The notes under the pieces: model-generated | Databases searched by the model: none | What the model saw: the letters and a program-made list of their open reading frames with translations, nothing else | What the model was told of the DNA's origin: nothing | NCBI RefSeq assembly: GCF_001514305.1 | Contig: NZ_KQ949122.1 | Location: forward strand, 1-64,000 | Direction: 5' to 3' | Length of the DNA stretch: 64,000 nucleotides | Origin: Streptomyces dysideae | Lineage (GTDB): Bacteria; Actinomycetota; Actinomycetes; Streptomycetales; Streptomycetaceae | Position numbers and translations under genes: made by a program | Shown: positions 8,773 to 16,878 of the stretch, piece by piece | Layout of the letters: the number at the start of each line of letters is the position of its first letter | How positions within the stretch are numbered: position 1 is the first letter of the stretch

Positions 8773-8957
8773 GGCCGATCCACCTGCCGGGTTCGTCCGG
8801 TCCCGCTCCATGGCCCCCCACGGCCGGTCATGGTAGGCAGGAACCCGCACCCCGGAAAGGCCGCTCCCGGGAGGACCGGCGAGGCCGGACGAGGGTGGTC
8901 CCGCATGGCCGTTCCGGCGGCGCGCCCCCGCTGCCGCCGCCCCGCCCGGCAAGTCTT

Positions 8958-8975
8958 TGTCGAAGCGCTTCGACA
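8958..8975. promoter_or_regulatory. LacI-type operator 1 (TGTCGAAGCGCTTCGACA)
   Basis: Perfect 18-bp palindrome, 106 bases before the lacI start at 9081. It shares the core TCGAAGCGCTTCGA with the sites at 41433 and 41614. Central CG with symmetrical arms is the usual form of LacI/GalR operators. Confidence 0.75.
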
Positions 8976-9046
8976 ACCTATGGACACCCACTCCCGGTGG
9001 AGCTACTGTCGAACCACCCTCACCCGCCCGTATTCGCACTGCGCAC

Positions 9047-9063
9047 TGTCGAAGCGCTTCACA
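9047..9063. promoter_or_regulatory. LacI-type operator 2 (TGTCGAAGCGCTTCACA)
   Basis: Near-palindrome with the same GAAGCGCTTC core as operator 1, 17 bases before the lacI start, overlapping where promoter or leader should be. Together with operator 1, spaced about 89 bases, it suggests autoregulation by DNA looping or roadblock. Confidence 0.7.
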
Positions 9064-9080
9064 AAAACTTGGAGAGCTGG

Positions 9081-10094
9081 ATGGTCACCCTCGCCGAGGT
9101 CGCCCAGCACGCCGGAGTCTCGGCGAGCACGGTGAGCTATGTCCTCAGCGGCAAGCGGTCCATCTCCGGGGCCACCCGGCAGCGGGTCGAGCAGAGCATC
9201 CGCGAGCTCGGGTACCACCCGAACGCGGGCGCCCGCGCCCTGGCCAGCAGCAAGTCGAACATCATCGCGCTGATGGTCCCACTGCGCACCGACATGTATG
9301 TGCCGGTGATGATGGAGATCGCCATCGCGGTCGCGACGACGGCGCGCATGCACGGCTACGACGTCCTGCTGCTCACCGGCGAGGAGGGTCCCGACGCCGT
9401 ACGCCGGGTCACCGGCAGCGGGCTCGCCGACGCGATGATCCTGATGGACGTCCAGCTGGACGACGAGCGGCTGCCGTTGCTGCGCGGCACGGACCAGCCG
9501 TCGGTGCTCATCGGGCTGCCCGCCGACACCTCCGGACTGACCTGCGTCGATCTCGACTTCAAGGCGACGGGCGCACTGTGCGTCGAGCATCTCGCGATGC
9601 TCGGGCACCGCGACATCGCTGTCATAGGAGAAGCCGCGGCCGTCTATGAGCGGCACACCGGTTTCGCCGAGCGCACTCTCGACGGACTCCGGTCCCGGGC
9701 CCGGGAGTTGGGCGTACGGCTGCTGCACCGGCCGTGCGACGGCGGATACGACGCGATGGCCGTGACCCTCGCCCGGATCCTCGACGAGCGCCCGGACACC
9801 ACGGGCTTCGTCGTGCAGAACGAGTCGGCGGTCGAACCCATGCTCGCCCTGCTGCGCCAGCAGGGCCGTGCCGTGCCCGAGGACGTGTCGGTGGTCGCGG
9901 TCTGCCCCGACCAGGTCGCCACCCAGGCCTCGGTGCGGCTGACGTCGGTCTCCATTCCCGCGCAGGAGATGGGCCGGCACGCCGTGGAACGTCTGGTCGC
10001 CAAGCTGGACGGCCACGGCAAGGACGAAGTGGTGCTGATCGCACCCGAGTTGACGGTCCGGGCGAGCACGGGCCCGGCTCCCGTCAGGTCCTGA
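9081..10094 (+). CDS. LacI-family transcriptional regulator
   Basis: 337 aa from ATG 9081, preceded by GGAGAG. The N-terminal helix-turn-helix (TLAEVAQHAGVSASTVSYVL, residues 3-22) and hinge (NAGARALAS) are followed by a periplasmic-binding-protein-like sensor domain to the end. Two copies of the palindrome around TCGAAGCGCTTCGA lie in its own promoter, and two more lie in the GH3/ABC promoter region near 41.5 kb. The GH31 alpha-xylosidase-type gene follows 70 bases downstream, probably in the same transcript. The inducer is therefore likely to be a xyloglucan-derived sugar; this is inference. Confidence 0.88.
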   Translation: MVTLAEVAQHAGVSASTVSYVLSGKRSISGATRQRVEQSIRELGYHPNAGARALASSKSNIIALMVPLRTDMYVPVMMEIAIAVATTARMHGYDVLLLTGEEGPDAVRRVTGSGLADAMILMDVQLDDERLPLLRGTDQPSVLIGLPADTSGLTCVDLDFKATGALCVEHLAMLGHRDIAVIGEAAAVYERHTGFAERTLDGLRSRARELGVRLLHRPCDGGYDAMAVTLARILDERPDTTGFVVQNESAVEPMLALLRQQGRAVPEDVSVVAVCPDQVATQASVRLTSVSIPAQEMGRHAVERLVAKLDGHGKDEVVLIAPELTVRASTGPAPVRS

Positions 10095-10164
10095 CCCAGC
10101 AGCCTCCGTCCACCTCGCCCTTACCCGGGCACCCCCTGTCTGCCCTCCTCCAGGAGCACGCCAC

Positions 10165-12216
10165 GTGAATCAGCCTGCCGAAAACCAGACCCCGACCGGC
10201 ACGGTCAGCCTCGCGCAGTCCTCCCCGACCGTCGGTACGTTCCGCGAGCGGGACGGCGCGCTGGAGTGGAGCGGCCGTCAGGAGACCGTACGTATCGAGC
10301 CGTGGGGTCCTGACGCGGTCCGGGTCCGGGCCCGGCTCGGCGGACCGGTCCTGGACGGGCTGCCCGGCGCTCTCCTGGACGAGGCCCCGGCGACCGAGTC
10401 CGCCGTCAAGATCGAGGACGGGCACGCGTCGCTGACCGTCGGCACGCTGACCGTCGAGGTCGACGCCGAGGGCATGATCCGCTTCCTGCGCACCGGGGAC
10501 GGCGAGGAGCTCCTCGCCGAGGAGCGCGCCCACTTCTGGTGGCCCGGCCCCCGCCTCTACACGGCGGTCGGCAACGGCTACCACCGGCTGGAGCAGCGGT
10601 TCGCCGCGTACGACGACGAGAAGCTGTACGGCCTCGGCCAGCACCAGCACGGGCGGTTCGACCAGAAGGGCCTGGTCCTCGACCTGGTCCAGCGCAACGC
10701 CGAGGTCGGCATCCCGGTGCTCACCTCCAGCCGCGGCTACACCCTGCTGTGGAACAACCCGGCGATCGGCCGTGTCGAGCTGGCCGGCAACGGCACCCGC
10801 TGGGTGGCCGACTCGGCCCGCCAGATCGACTACTGGATCGCCGCGGGCGCCCCGGCCGAGGGCCAGCGCCGCTACAGCGCGGCGACCGGCCGGACGCCGA
10901 TGCTGCCGGAGTGGGCGGCGGGCTTCTGGCAGTGCAAGCTGCGCTACCGCACCCAGGACGAACTTCTCTCAGTGGCCCGGGAGTACAAGCGCCGGGGCCT
11001 GCCCATCGACGTCATCGTCTGCGACTTCTTCCACTGGACGCACCTCGGCGAGTGGAAGTTCGACCCGAAGGAGTGGCCCGACCCGGCGGCGATGGTGCGT
11101 GAGCTGGAGGAGCTCGGTATCAAGCTGGTGGTGAGCGTGTGGCCGTCGGTGTCGCCGCTGTCCGAGAACCATCCGGTGATGGAGCAGCGCGGCTACTTCA
11201 TCGGCACCCAGTACGGCCCGATGGCGCACGCCGACTGGCCGGACAAGGAGGTCGCCTCCACCGTCCAGGTCGCCTTCTACGACGCCACCAACCCGGACGC
11301 CCGTGAGTTCGTGTGGGAGCGCGTCCGCGACAACTACCTGACCCCGTACGGCATCACGGCCTTCTGGCTGGACGCCTGCGAGCCGGAGCTGAAGCCGGGC
11401 TTCCAGGAGAACCTGCGCTACTGGGCCGGCCCGGGCCTGGAGGTCGGCAACATGTATCCGGCCGAGAACGCCCGCACCTTCTACGAGGGCCTGCGCGCGT
11501 CCGGCGAGGACGAGATCATCACCCTCAACCGCTCGGCGTGGGCGGGCAGCCAGCGCTACGGCGCCGCCGTGTGGTCCGGTGACGTCGGCGTCGACTTCCC
11601 GACCCTGCGCAGCCAGATCGCGGCCGGCCTCAACACCGCGCTGTCCGGCATCCCCTGGTGGAACACCGACATCGGCGGCTTCCACGGCGGCGACCCGAAC
11701 GACCCGGCGTACCAGGAGGTCATGGTCCGCTGGTTCCAGTTCGGCGCGCTGTCCCCGCTGATGCGCCTGCACGGCTTCCGCGACCCGGGCATGCCGCTCG
11801 GCCCGGCCATGACCGGCGGCCCCAACGAGGTCTGGTCGTACGGCGAGAAGGCCGGCGCGATCCTGGAGCAGTACCTGCGGCTGCGCGAGCGGCTGAAGCC
11901 GTACGTCCTCCAGGTCATGCGGGAGGCGCACGAGGAGGGGCTGCCGGTGATGCGGCCGCTGTTCCTGGAGTTCCCCGAGGACCAGGCGGCCTGGGGGGTC
12001 GACGACGCCTACCTGTTCGGCCGGGACCTGCTGGTGGCGCCGGTGCTGACGGCGGGTGCGACGGCCCGGACGACGTACCTCCCGGCGGGCGCGACCTGGA
12101 CGGACGCGTGGACGGGTGAGACGTACCAGGGCGGTACGGCCGTGACGGTCGACGCCCCGCTGGACCGTATCCCGCTGTTCCTGCGGGACGGAGCGAGCCT
12201 CCCGGTCGCCGAGTAG
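10165..12216 (+). CDS. GH31 alpha-xylosidase / alpha-glucosidase
   Basis: 683 aa from GTG 10165 with AGGAG nine bases upstream. An N-terminal beta-sandwich precedes the barrel. The nucleophile is D403 in FWLDACEPE and the acid/base D473 in WSGDVGVDF, followed by the conserved GIPWWNTDIGGF. The first motif suits alpha-xylosidase-type GH31 members, which remove non-reducing xylose from xyloglucan oligosaccharides; alpha-glucosidase activity is the alternative. No signal peptide, so it acts on imported oligosaccharides. It lies downstream of a LacI gene carrying the same operator as the GH3/ABC locus and ends at a strong hairpin. Confidence 0.88.
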   Translation: MNQPAENQTPTGTVSLAQSSPTVGTFRERDGALEWSGRQETVRIEPWGPDAVRVRARLGGPVLDGLPGALLDEAPATESAVKIEDGHASLTVGTLTVEVDAEGMIRFLRTGDGEELLAEERAHFWWPGPRLYTAVGNGYHRLEQRFAAYDDEKLYGLGQHQHGRFDQKGLVLDLVQRNAEVGIPVLTSSRGYTLLWNNPAIGRVELAGNGTRWVADSARQIDYWIAAGAPAEGQRRYSAATGRTPMLPEWAAGFWQCKLRYRTQDELLSVAREYKRRGLPIDVIVCDFFHWTHLGEWKFDPKEWPDPAAMVRELEELGIKLVVSVWPSVSPLSENHPVMEQRGYFIGTQYGPMAHADWPDKEVASTVQVAFYDATNPDAREFVWERVRDNYLTPYGITAFWLDACEPELKPGFQENLRYWAGPGLEVGNMYPAENARTFYEGLRASGEDEIITLNRSAWAGSQRYGAAVWSGDVGVDFPTLRSQIAAGLNTALSGIPWWNTDIGGFHGGDPNDPAYQEVMVRWFQFGALSPLMRLHGFRDPGMPLGPAMTGGPNEVWSYGEKAGAILEQYLRLRERLKPYVLQVMREAHEEGLPVMRPLFLEFPEDQAAWGVDDAYLFGRDLLVAPVLTAGATARTTYLPAGATWTDAWTGETYQGGTAVTVDAPLDRIPLFLRDGASLPVAE

Positions 12217-12239
12217 CGGCGGCGGCCGGGAACCCGGCG

Positions 12240-12278
12240 GGGTGCGGTCGGCCTGTGAGGGAGAGGCCGACCGCACCC
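12240..12278 (+). terminator. Hairpin terminator after GH31
   Basis: 15-bp arms (12240-12254 GGGTGCGGTCGGCCT and 12264-12278) around a 9-base loop, starting 24 bases after the GH31 stop. It separates the lacI-GH31 unit from the next gene. Confidence 0.8.
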
Positions 12279-12356
12279 GCGCCGTCGGGCCCGTGGGGCC
12301 CGGGTCTACGCTGTGGCCCCTCGGCCGCAGCGTGATCTACGGGAGTGCACAACAAC

Positions 12357-13565
12357 ATGAACAGCCGTACGGGAGAAGCGCGTAGAGGCCCTCGCGGAAG
12401 ACGGCCGGGGCGTCGGGTCCGTCCGCCCGTCCATCGGACGCGGACGACGATACGTACCGCCGGTGCCCCCGCGGTCCGGCCCGCGGCACCCGGCATACCC
12501 CGCGGCTTCCTCCCGGAACCCGCCCGGCACATCGCCGTGTGGAGCGCGCTCACGCTGCTCGTGACCGGTGTGGTCTCCGTGGGCGTGTGGCTCTGCATCA
12601 CCTTCCAGACCGCTGTCACACCGGTGCTGCTGGCCCTGCTCGGGACCGCGCTGCTCGGGCCGTTCTACCGGCGGCTGGTGGCGATGAGGTTCAACAAGTC
12701 CCTTGCCGCCGCGCTGACTTGTGCGGCCGTGCTGCTGGTCGTGGGCGGTGCCGCGTACATCGTGGTGACCGCTCTGATCGACACCGGGGACCAGATCATC
12801 ACCTCGCTGCGGAACGCGGCGAAGTCGCTCGGCGACGAGTTCGGTTTCGCCGGGACGTCACTGGACGACCTCGCCAAGAACGCGAAGGAGCTGCTGTCCA
12901 AGTTCGGCGGCACCGCGGCCTCCGGGGTGCTCAGCGGGGTCGGTGTCGTCACCGAGTTCATCGCGACGGCGATTCTGGCACTGCTGCTGATGTTCTTCTT
13001 CCTGCGCGACGGTGACCGGGCGGCCGCCTCGCTGCACTCGTTCGCGCCGCGCGGCACCGGGGACTCCCTGGAGGTGATGGCCCGGCGGGCCTTCCAGGCG
13101 ATCGAGGGCTTCATGCGGGGGACGACGATCATCGCCTTCATCGACGGTGTCTGTATCGCCGTCGGTCTGCTGATCCTCCAGGTGCCGGGTGCGCTGGGCC
13201 TCGGGGCGCTGGTGTTCGTCGGGGCCTACATCCCGTATCTGGGCGCCTTCCTGTCCGGCGCGGTGGCGATCCTGGTCGCGTTCGCGGACCGCGGCCTGGT
13301 GACGGCGCTGTGGGCACTCGGCGTGGTGCTGGCGGTGCAGGTCCTCGAGGGGAACGTGCTCCAGCCGATGATCCAGAGCCGGACCGTGCAGATGCACCCG
13401 GCGGCGATCCTGCTGGCGCTCACGGCGGGCGCGTCGATCGCAGGCATCCTCGGCATGCTGCTGTCGGTGCCGCTCACCGCGGCCGTGTTCGGTGTGCTGT
13501 CGGAGCTGCGGGCGCGGTACGGGGACGGGGCGGGCGCCCCGTCCCCGAAGGTGGCTGCTGCTTAG
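12357..13565 (+). CDS. AI-2E family (PF01594) membrane transporter
   Basis: 402 aa from ATG 12357, with GGGAG eleven bases upstream; an in-frame GTG at 12345 overlaps that ribosome site and is less likely. After a basic, Arg/Pro-rich N-terminal tail of ~60 residues come about seven membrane segments, among them ALTLLVTGVVSVGVWLCI, AILALLLMFFFLRDGD and the C-terminal cluster VQVLEGNVLQPMIQSR, the family hallmark. Members are permease-like exporters with poorly defined substrates; some move ions or autoinducer-2. Convergent with the PL11 gene, whose stop lies 1 base away. Confidence 0.85.
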   Translation: MNSRTGEARRGPRGRRPGRRVRPPVHRTRTTIRTAGAPAVRPAAPGIPRGFLPEPARHIAVWSALTLLVTGVVSVGVWLCITFQTAVTPVLLALLGTALLGPFYRRLVAMRFNKSLAAALTCAAVLLVVGGAAYIVVTALIDTGDQIITSLRNAAKSLGDEFGFAGTSLDDLAKNAKELLSKFGGTAASGVLSGVGVVTEFIATAILALLLMFFFLRDGDRAAASLHSFAPRGTGDSLEVMARRAFQAIEGFMRGTTIIAFIDGVCIAVGLLILQVPGALGLGALVFVGAYIPYLGAFLSGAVAILVAFADRGLVTALWALGVVLAVQVLEGNVLQPMIQSRTVQMHPAAILLALTAGASIAGILGMLLSVPLTAAVFGVLSELRARYGDGAGAPSPKVAAA

Positions 13566-13566
13566 G

Positions 13567-15495
13567 TCACCTGGTGCCGAGGTAGTAGCTGACCTGCGGC
13601 GGCTGGTTGTAGCCCGTGTTCTGCCAGGCGACGCCGAGCCGGTAGACCGGGTCGTGCATCAGGGTCGGCAGCCGGAACCCGGTGGGGTGCGGGGTGGCAT
13701 AGAGACGCAGGGCCGTGGAGTCGGCGTTGCGCCACAGCATCTCCTCGCGCCAGTCGCCCAGCAGGTCGGCGGAGAGTGCCGGGTTGCCCTTGGTCCAGTT
13801 GTTGGACTTGGCGTCCTGGTCGAGCCAGATGCGGGTGAGGTCGGTGGAGCCGGTGTACTTCAGGATCTGGGCGTAGCCGACCCCCGCACTCCCCGACCAG
13901 CGGTGGTCGAGGAGTTCGCGGTTCGCGTCGCCGTCCCACCAGATCGCCGAGTTGTACGAGGCTCCCCCGCCGAAGGTGGGCACGGCGTCGCTGATCTTCG
14001 TGCCGTTGGCCGTGTACAGCCCGCCCGCGCTCGACCAGCACTCGGCGCCTGCGTGGTCGCGGGTGAGGTCGGCGCAGATGCCGCGGCCGACGTCCGTGCC
14101 GGTGCGCGTGCCCCAGAGGATCTGGCCGGTGCGAGCGTCGTGCATCTCGTAGCCGTAGGCGGCGTCGGTGTGTTCGTGGACGTTGAAGGACTCCAGGCCG
14201 GGGCGGGCCGGGTTGAGATCGCCGACGTGCAGGGCGTCGCCGTGGCCCAGCTTGGTGGTCCACAGGGCGCTGCCGTTGTCGTCGACGGCCATGGCGCCGT
14301 AGAGGATCTCGTCCCGGCCGTCGGCGTCGACGTCGGCGACCGCGAGGTTGTGGTTGCCCTGCTGGTCGTAGCCCTTGCCGTAGTTGGTCGAGGAGTTGGT
14401 GTCGAACTTCCAGGTGCGGGTGAGGTCGGTGCCGTTCCAGGTGTACGCGGCCAGCGCGATCCGCTCGTAGATGCCCCGGCTGAACACCATGCTGGGCGTG
14501 GAGCCGTTGAGGTAGGCGGTCGCGGACAGCAGCCGTCCCTCGCGGTTGCCCCAGGTGTCACCCCAGTCGGAGACGGAGCCGCGGGCGGGTTCGAAGGGGA
14601 CGGAGTCCATGACGCGGCCGGTCTGCCCGTTGAAGACGGACAGGTACTCCGGGCCGCTCAACACCGCGCAGTTGTCGGCGAGATGGGAGGCGGTCGCGCT
14701 GCCGATGACCGTGCCCGCCGAGTCGCGGGAGCCGTCGGAGGTGCGGACGGCCATCTCGGCCTTGCCGTCGCCGTTGTAGTCGTAGACCTGGAACGAGTCG
14801 TAGTGCGAGCCGCTGCGCACATTGGTGCCGAGGTTGACCCGCCACAGCCGGGTGCCGTTCAGCTCGTACGCGTCGAAGACCGTCGGGCCGGTGCAGGTAC
14901 CGGAGTTGGCGACGTCGGTGGCGTTGGACGGCGCCCATTTGAGGACCAGCTCGTACTGGCCGTCGCCGTCGAGGTCGCCGACGCTCGCGTCGTTGGCGGC
15001 GTAGGTGTAGGTGACGCCGTCGCGGGTGGTGCCGCCCGGGGGCTTCTGCAGGGGGATGTCGAGGCGGCCGTTGGCCCAGACGGAGGCTGTGCCGCCTCTG
15101 GTCTCGGTGCCGTTCACGACGGCGCGGATCTCGTACGTCGAGCTCGAACCGCCGCCGGTGTCCAGGTGGTTGGTCTTGGCGGTCTCCTGGATGAGGGTGC
15201 CGCCGCGGTAGAGGCGGAAGGTCACGCCCTCCGGGTCGTCGCCCAGCATGCGCCAGGTGACGAGGTTGCCGCCGGTGGCGGGCACCGCGACCAGGCCGCG
15301 GTCCAGCTTCTCGGCGACGCGGGCGGCGGCCAGCGCCTTGGTGGCCCGGTTCGCCGGGGCCGGGATCTCCGGGGCGGCGGCGTCGGCGGTGTGCCGCACG
15401 GTCAGCATGCCGCCGGTGCCGACGAGCAGGGCGGCGAGTGTGCCGATGAGGAGCTTGCCGGGGAGACGGTGGGGGGTGCGGCTCGGTCTGGTCAT
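13567..15495 (-). CDS. Secreted rhamnogalacturonan lyase, PL11
   Basis: 642 aa. An Arg-containing signal peptide (KLLIGTLAALLVGTGGML) is followed by a fibronectin-like module (LVTWRMLGDDPEGVTFRLYR) and an eight-bladed beta-propeller rich in Ca-binding DxDxDG-type loops (GDLDGDGQYELVLKW, YDYNGDGKAEMAVR, DVDADGRDEILYG). This is the arrangement of Bacillus YesW-type PL11 lyases, which cleave the rhamnogalacturonan I backbone of pectin by beta-elimination. The C-terminal DWREEMLWR and HDPVYRLGVAWQNTGYNQPP are characteristic. Monocistronic. No LacI operator like those elsewhere in the window was seen upstream. Confidence 0.92.
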   Translation of the reverse strand: MTRPSRTPHRLPGKLLIGTLAALLVGTGGMLTVRHTADAAAPEIPAPANRATKALAAARVAEKLDRGLVAVPATGGNLVTWRMLGDDPEGVTFRLYRGGTLIQETAKTNHLDTGGGSSSTYEIRAVVNGTETRGGTASVWANGRLDIPLQKPPGGTTRDGVTYTYAANDASVGDLDGDGQYELVLKWAPSNATDVANSGTCTGPTVFDAYELNGTRLWRVNLGTNVRSGSHYDSFQVYDYNGDGKAEMAVRTSDGSRDSAGTVIGSATASHLADNCAVLSGPEYLSVFNGQTGRVMDSVPFEPARGSVSDWGDTWGNREGRLLSATAYLNGSTPSMVFSRGIYERIALAAYTWNGTDLTRTWKFDTNSSTNYGKGYDQQGNHNLAVADVDADGRDEILYGAMAVDDNGSALWTTKLGHGDALHVGDLNPARPGLESFNVHEHTDAAYGYEMHDARTGQILWGTRTGTDVGRGICADLTRDHAGAECWSSAGGLYTANGTKISDAVPTFGGGASYNSAIWWDGDANRELLDHRWSGSAGVGYAQILKYTGSTDLTRIWLDQDAKSNNWTKGNPALSADLLGDWREEMLWRNADSTALRLYATPHPTGFRLPTLMHDPVYRLGVAWQNTGYNQPPQVSYYLGTR

Positions 15496-15638
15496 CAGGG
15501 CCTCGTCCGTCGGGAATGGTTGTGTTGACGGGTCGCCGCCGGGCCGGGCAGAGGTTGCCGGGTCGGCAGAATGGGCAGGGCTGTCAACTCTCCGGCCCGG
15601 ACGGCCAACTCACCCAACCCCCGGAAGGAATCCCTCCC

Positions 15639-16826
15639 GTGTCCTCCACCCCTCTCCCCCTCACCCTGGCCAACCTGGCGCTCCGGCCGGTGTTCGGCGG
15701 CCGTCACACCCCCGACCGGACCTTCGAACGGCTCCTCGACCGGGCCGGGCGGGCGGACGTGGACGAGGGGTTCGCCGACGGCTTCCGGTTGCTGCTGCGC
15801 CACTGGGCCGAGGACGAGACCCTCACGCCGGTCGGCTGGATGTCCGCGCAGACCCACGTCGGCAGACACCTCGCCAACCGGGCCCGGATCCGACGGCTGA
15901 TCGCCGAGCACCCGGAGATCGAGCAGGAGCCCATAGAGCGGCCGGTGTTCGTGGTGGGCCTGCCGCGCACCGCCACCACGGTCACGCACGGCGTGCTGTC
16001 GATCTCGGACGAGCACCGATGTCCCCTGCTGTGGGAACTGATGACGCCGGACCTCGCGGTACCGCCCGAGAAGCGCCGGAAGGCGATCGCGCCCGCGAAG
16101 TGGCTGGTCGGCGGAACCAACCTGTTCACGCCGCGCTTCCGCGACATCCACCCCCTGGTCGCCGAGGGCCCCGAGGAGTGCACGTTCGTCCTCCCGCACG
16201 CCCTGATGCCTCTGTCCCAGGCCCGCATCCCCGCCTACCAGGCCTGGCACTACGAGCGGGACTTCGTCCCCGACTACCAGCACCTCAAGCAGGTGTACCA
16301 GGTCCTCCAGTACGGCCGTCCGCGGCGCCGCTGGATGCTGAAGTCCCCCATGCACCTGGAGAACCTCGACGCGCTGCGCACGGTGTTCCCGGACGCCACG
16401 ATCGTCTGGACCCACCGCGACCCGGCCACCGCCGTGGCCTCCTACTGCAGCCTGGTCGAGCACGGCATGGGCGTCAGCGTCCGCCCCCTCGACCTGCACC
16501 ACATCGGCGCCACCTGGCTTGAACTGCTGAGCCGCTCCGCCGCGCGCGGTGTCGCGGCCCGGGCCGCCATGCCCTCGGAGGCGCTGGTGGACGTCCCGTA
16601 CTCCTGGCTCGGCTCCGACCCGGCCACCGGCGCCCCCAAGCTCTACGACGCGATCGGCGCCCGCTGGACCGAGGCGGACGCGGCCCGGCTCCCCGGGGTC
16701 GTCGCCCGCCCCAAGGGCACCCGCCGGCACACCTACGACCTGTCCCGCTACGGACTGACCAAAGCCGACGTCGACGCGGCCTTCGCCGACTACGACGCGG
16801 TGCGGGAGGAGGTCGACCGGGCGTGA
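15639..16826 (+). CDS. Sulfotransferase-family protein
   Basis: 395 aa from GTG 15639, with GGAAGGAA ten bases upstream. The PAPS 5'-phosphosulfate loop is recognisable in VFVVGLPRTATTVTHGVL, the region WMLKSPMHLENLDAL gives the conserved KSP.H motif, and a 3'-phosphate segment follows in VWTHRDPATAVAS. These place it in the Sulfotransfer_3 group, which moves sulfate from PAPS to a hydroxyl or amine. The acceptor is unknown; neighbouring genes concern polysaccharides but do not show a functional link. Divergent from PL11 (143 bases between starts). Confidence 0.85.
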   Translation: MSSTPLPLTLANLALRPVFGGRHTPDRTFERLLDRAGRADVDEGFADGFRLLLRHWAEDETLTPVGWMSAQTHVGRHLANRARIRRLIAEHPEIEQEPIERPVFVVGLPRTATTVTHGVLSISDEHRCPLLWELMTPDLAVPPEKRRKAIAPAKWLVGGTNLFTPRFRDIHPLVAEGPEECTFVLPHALMPLSQARIPAYQAWHYERDFVPDYQHLKQVYQVLQYGRPRRRWMLKSPMHLENLDALRTVFPDATIVWTHRDPATAVASYCSLVEHGMGVSVRPLDLHHIGATWLELLSRSAARGVAARAAMPSEALVDVPYSWLGSDPATGAPKLYDAIGARWTEADAARLPGVVARPKGTRRHTYDLSRYGLTKADVDAAFADYDAVREEVDRA

Positions 16827-16833
16827 ACGGCGG

Positions 16834-16865
16834 GGGCCGGCCCCGCTGGTGAGCGGAGCCGGCCC
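16834..16865. terminator. Bidirectional hairpin between convergent genes
   Basis: 14-bp arms GGGCCGGCCCCGCT and AGCGGAGCCGGCCC with one mismatch and a 4-base loop, lying between the sulfotransferase stop and the stop of the convergent glycosidase gene. Confidence 0.75.
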
Positions 16866-16878
16866 GTGTGTCCTTGGC

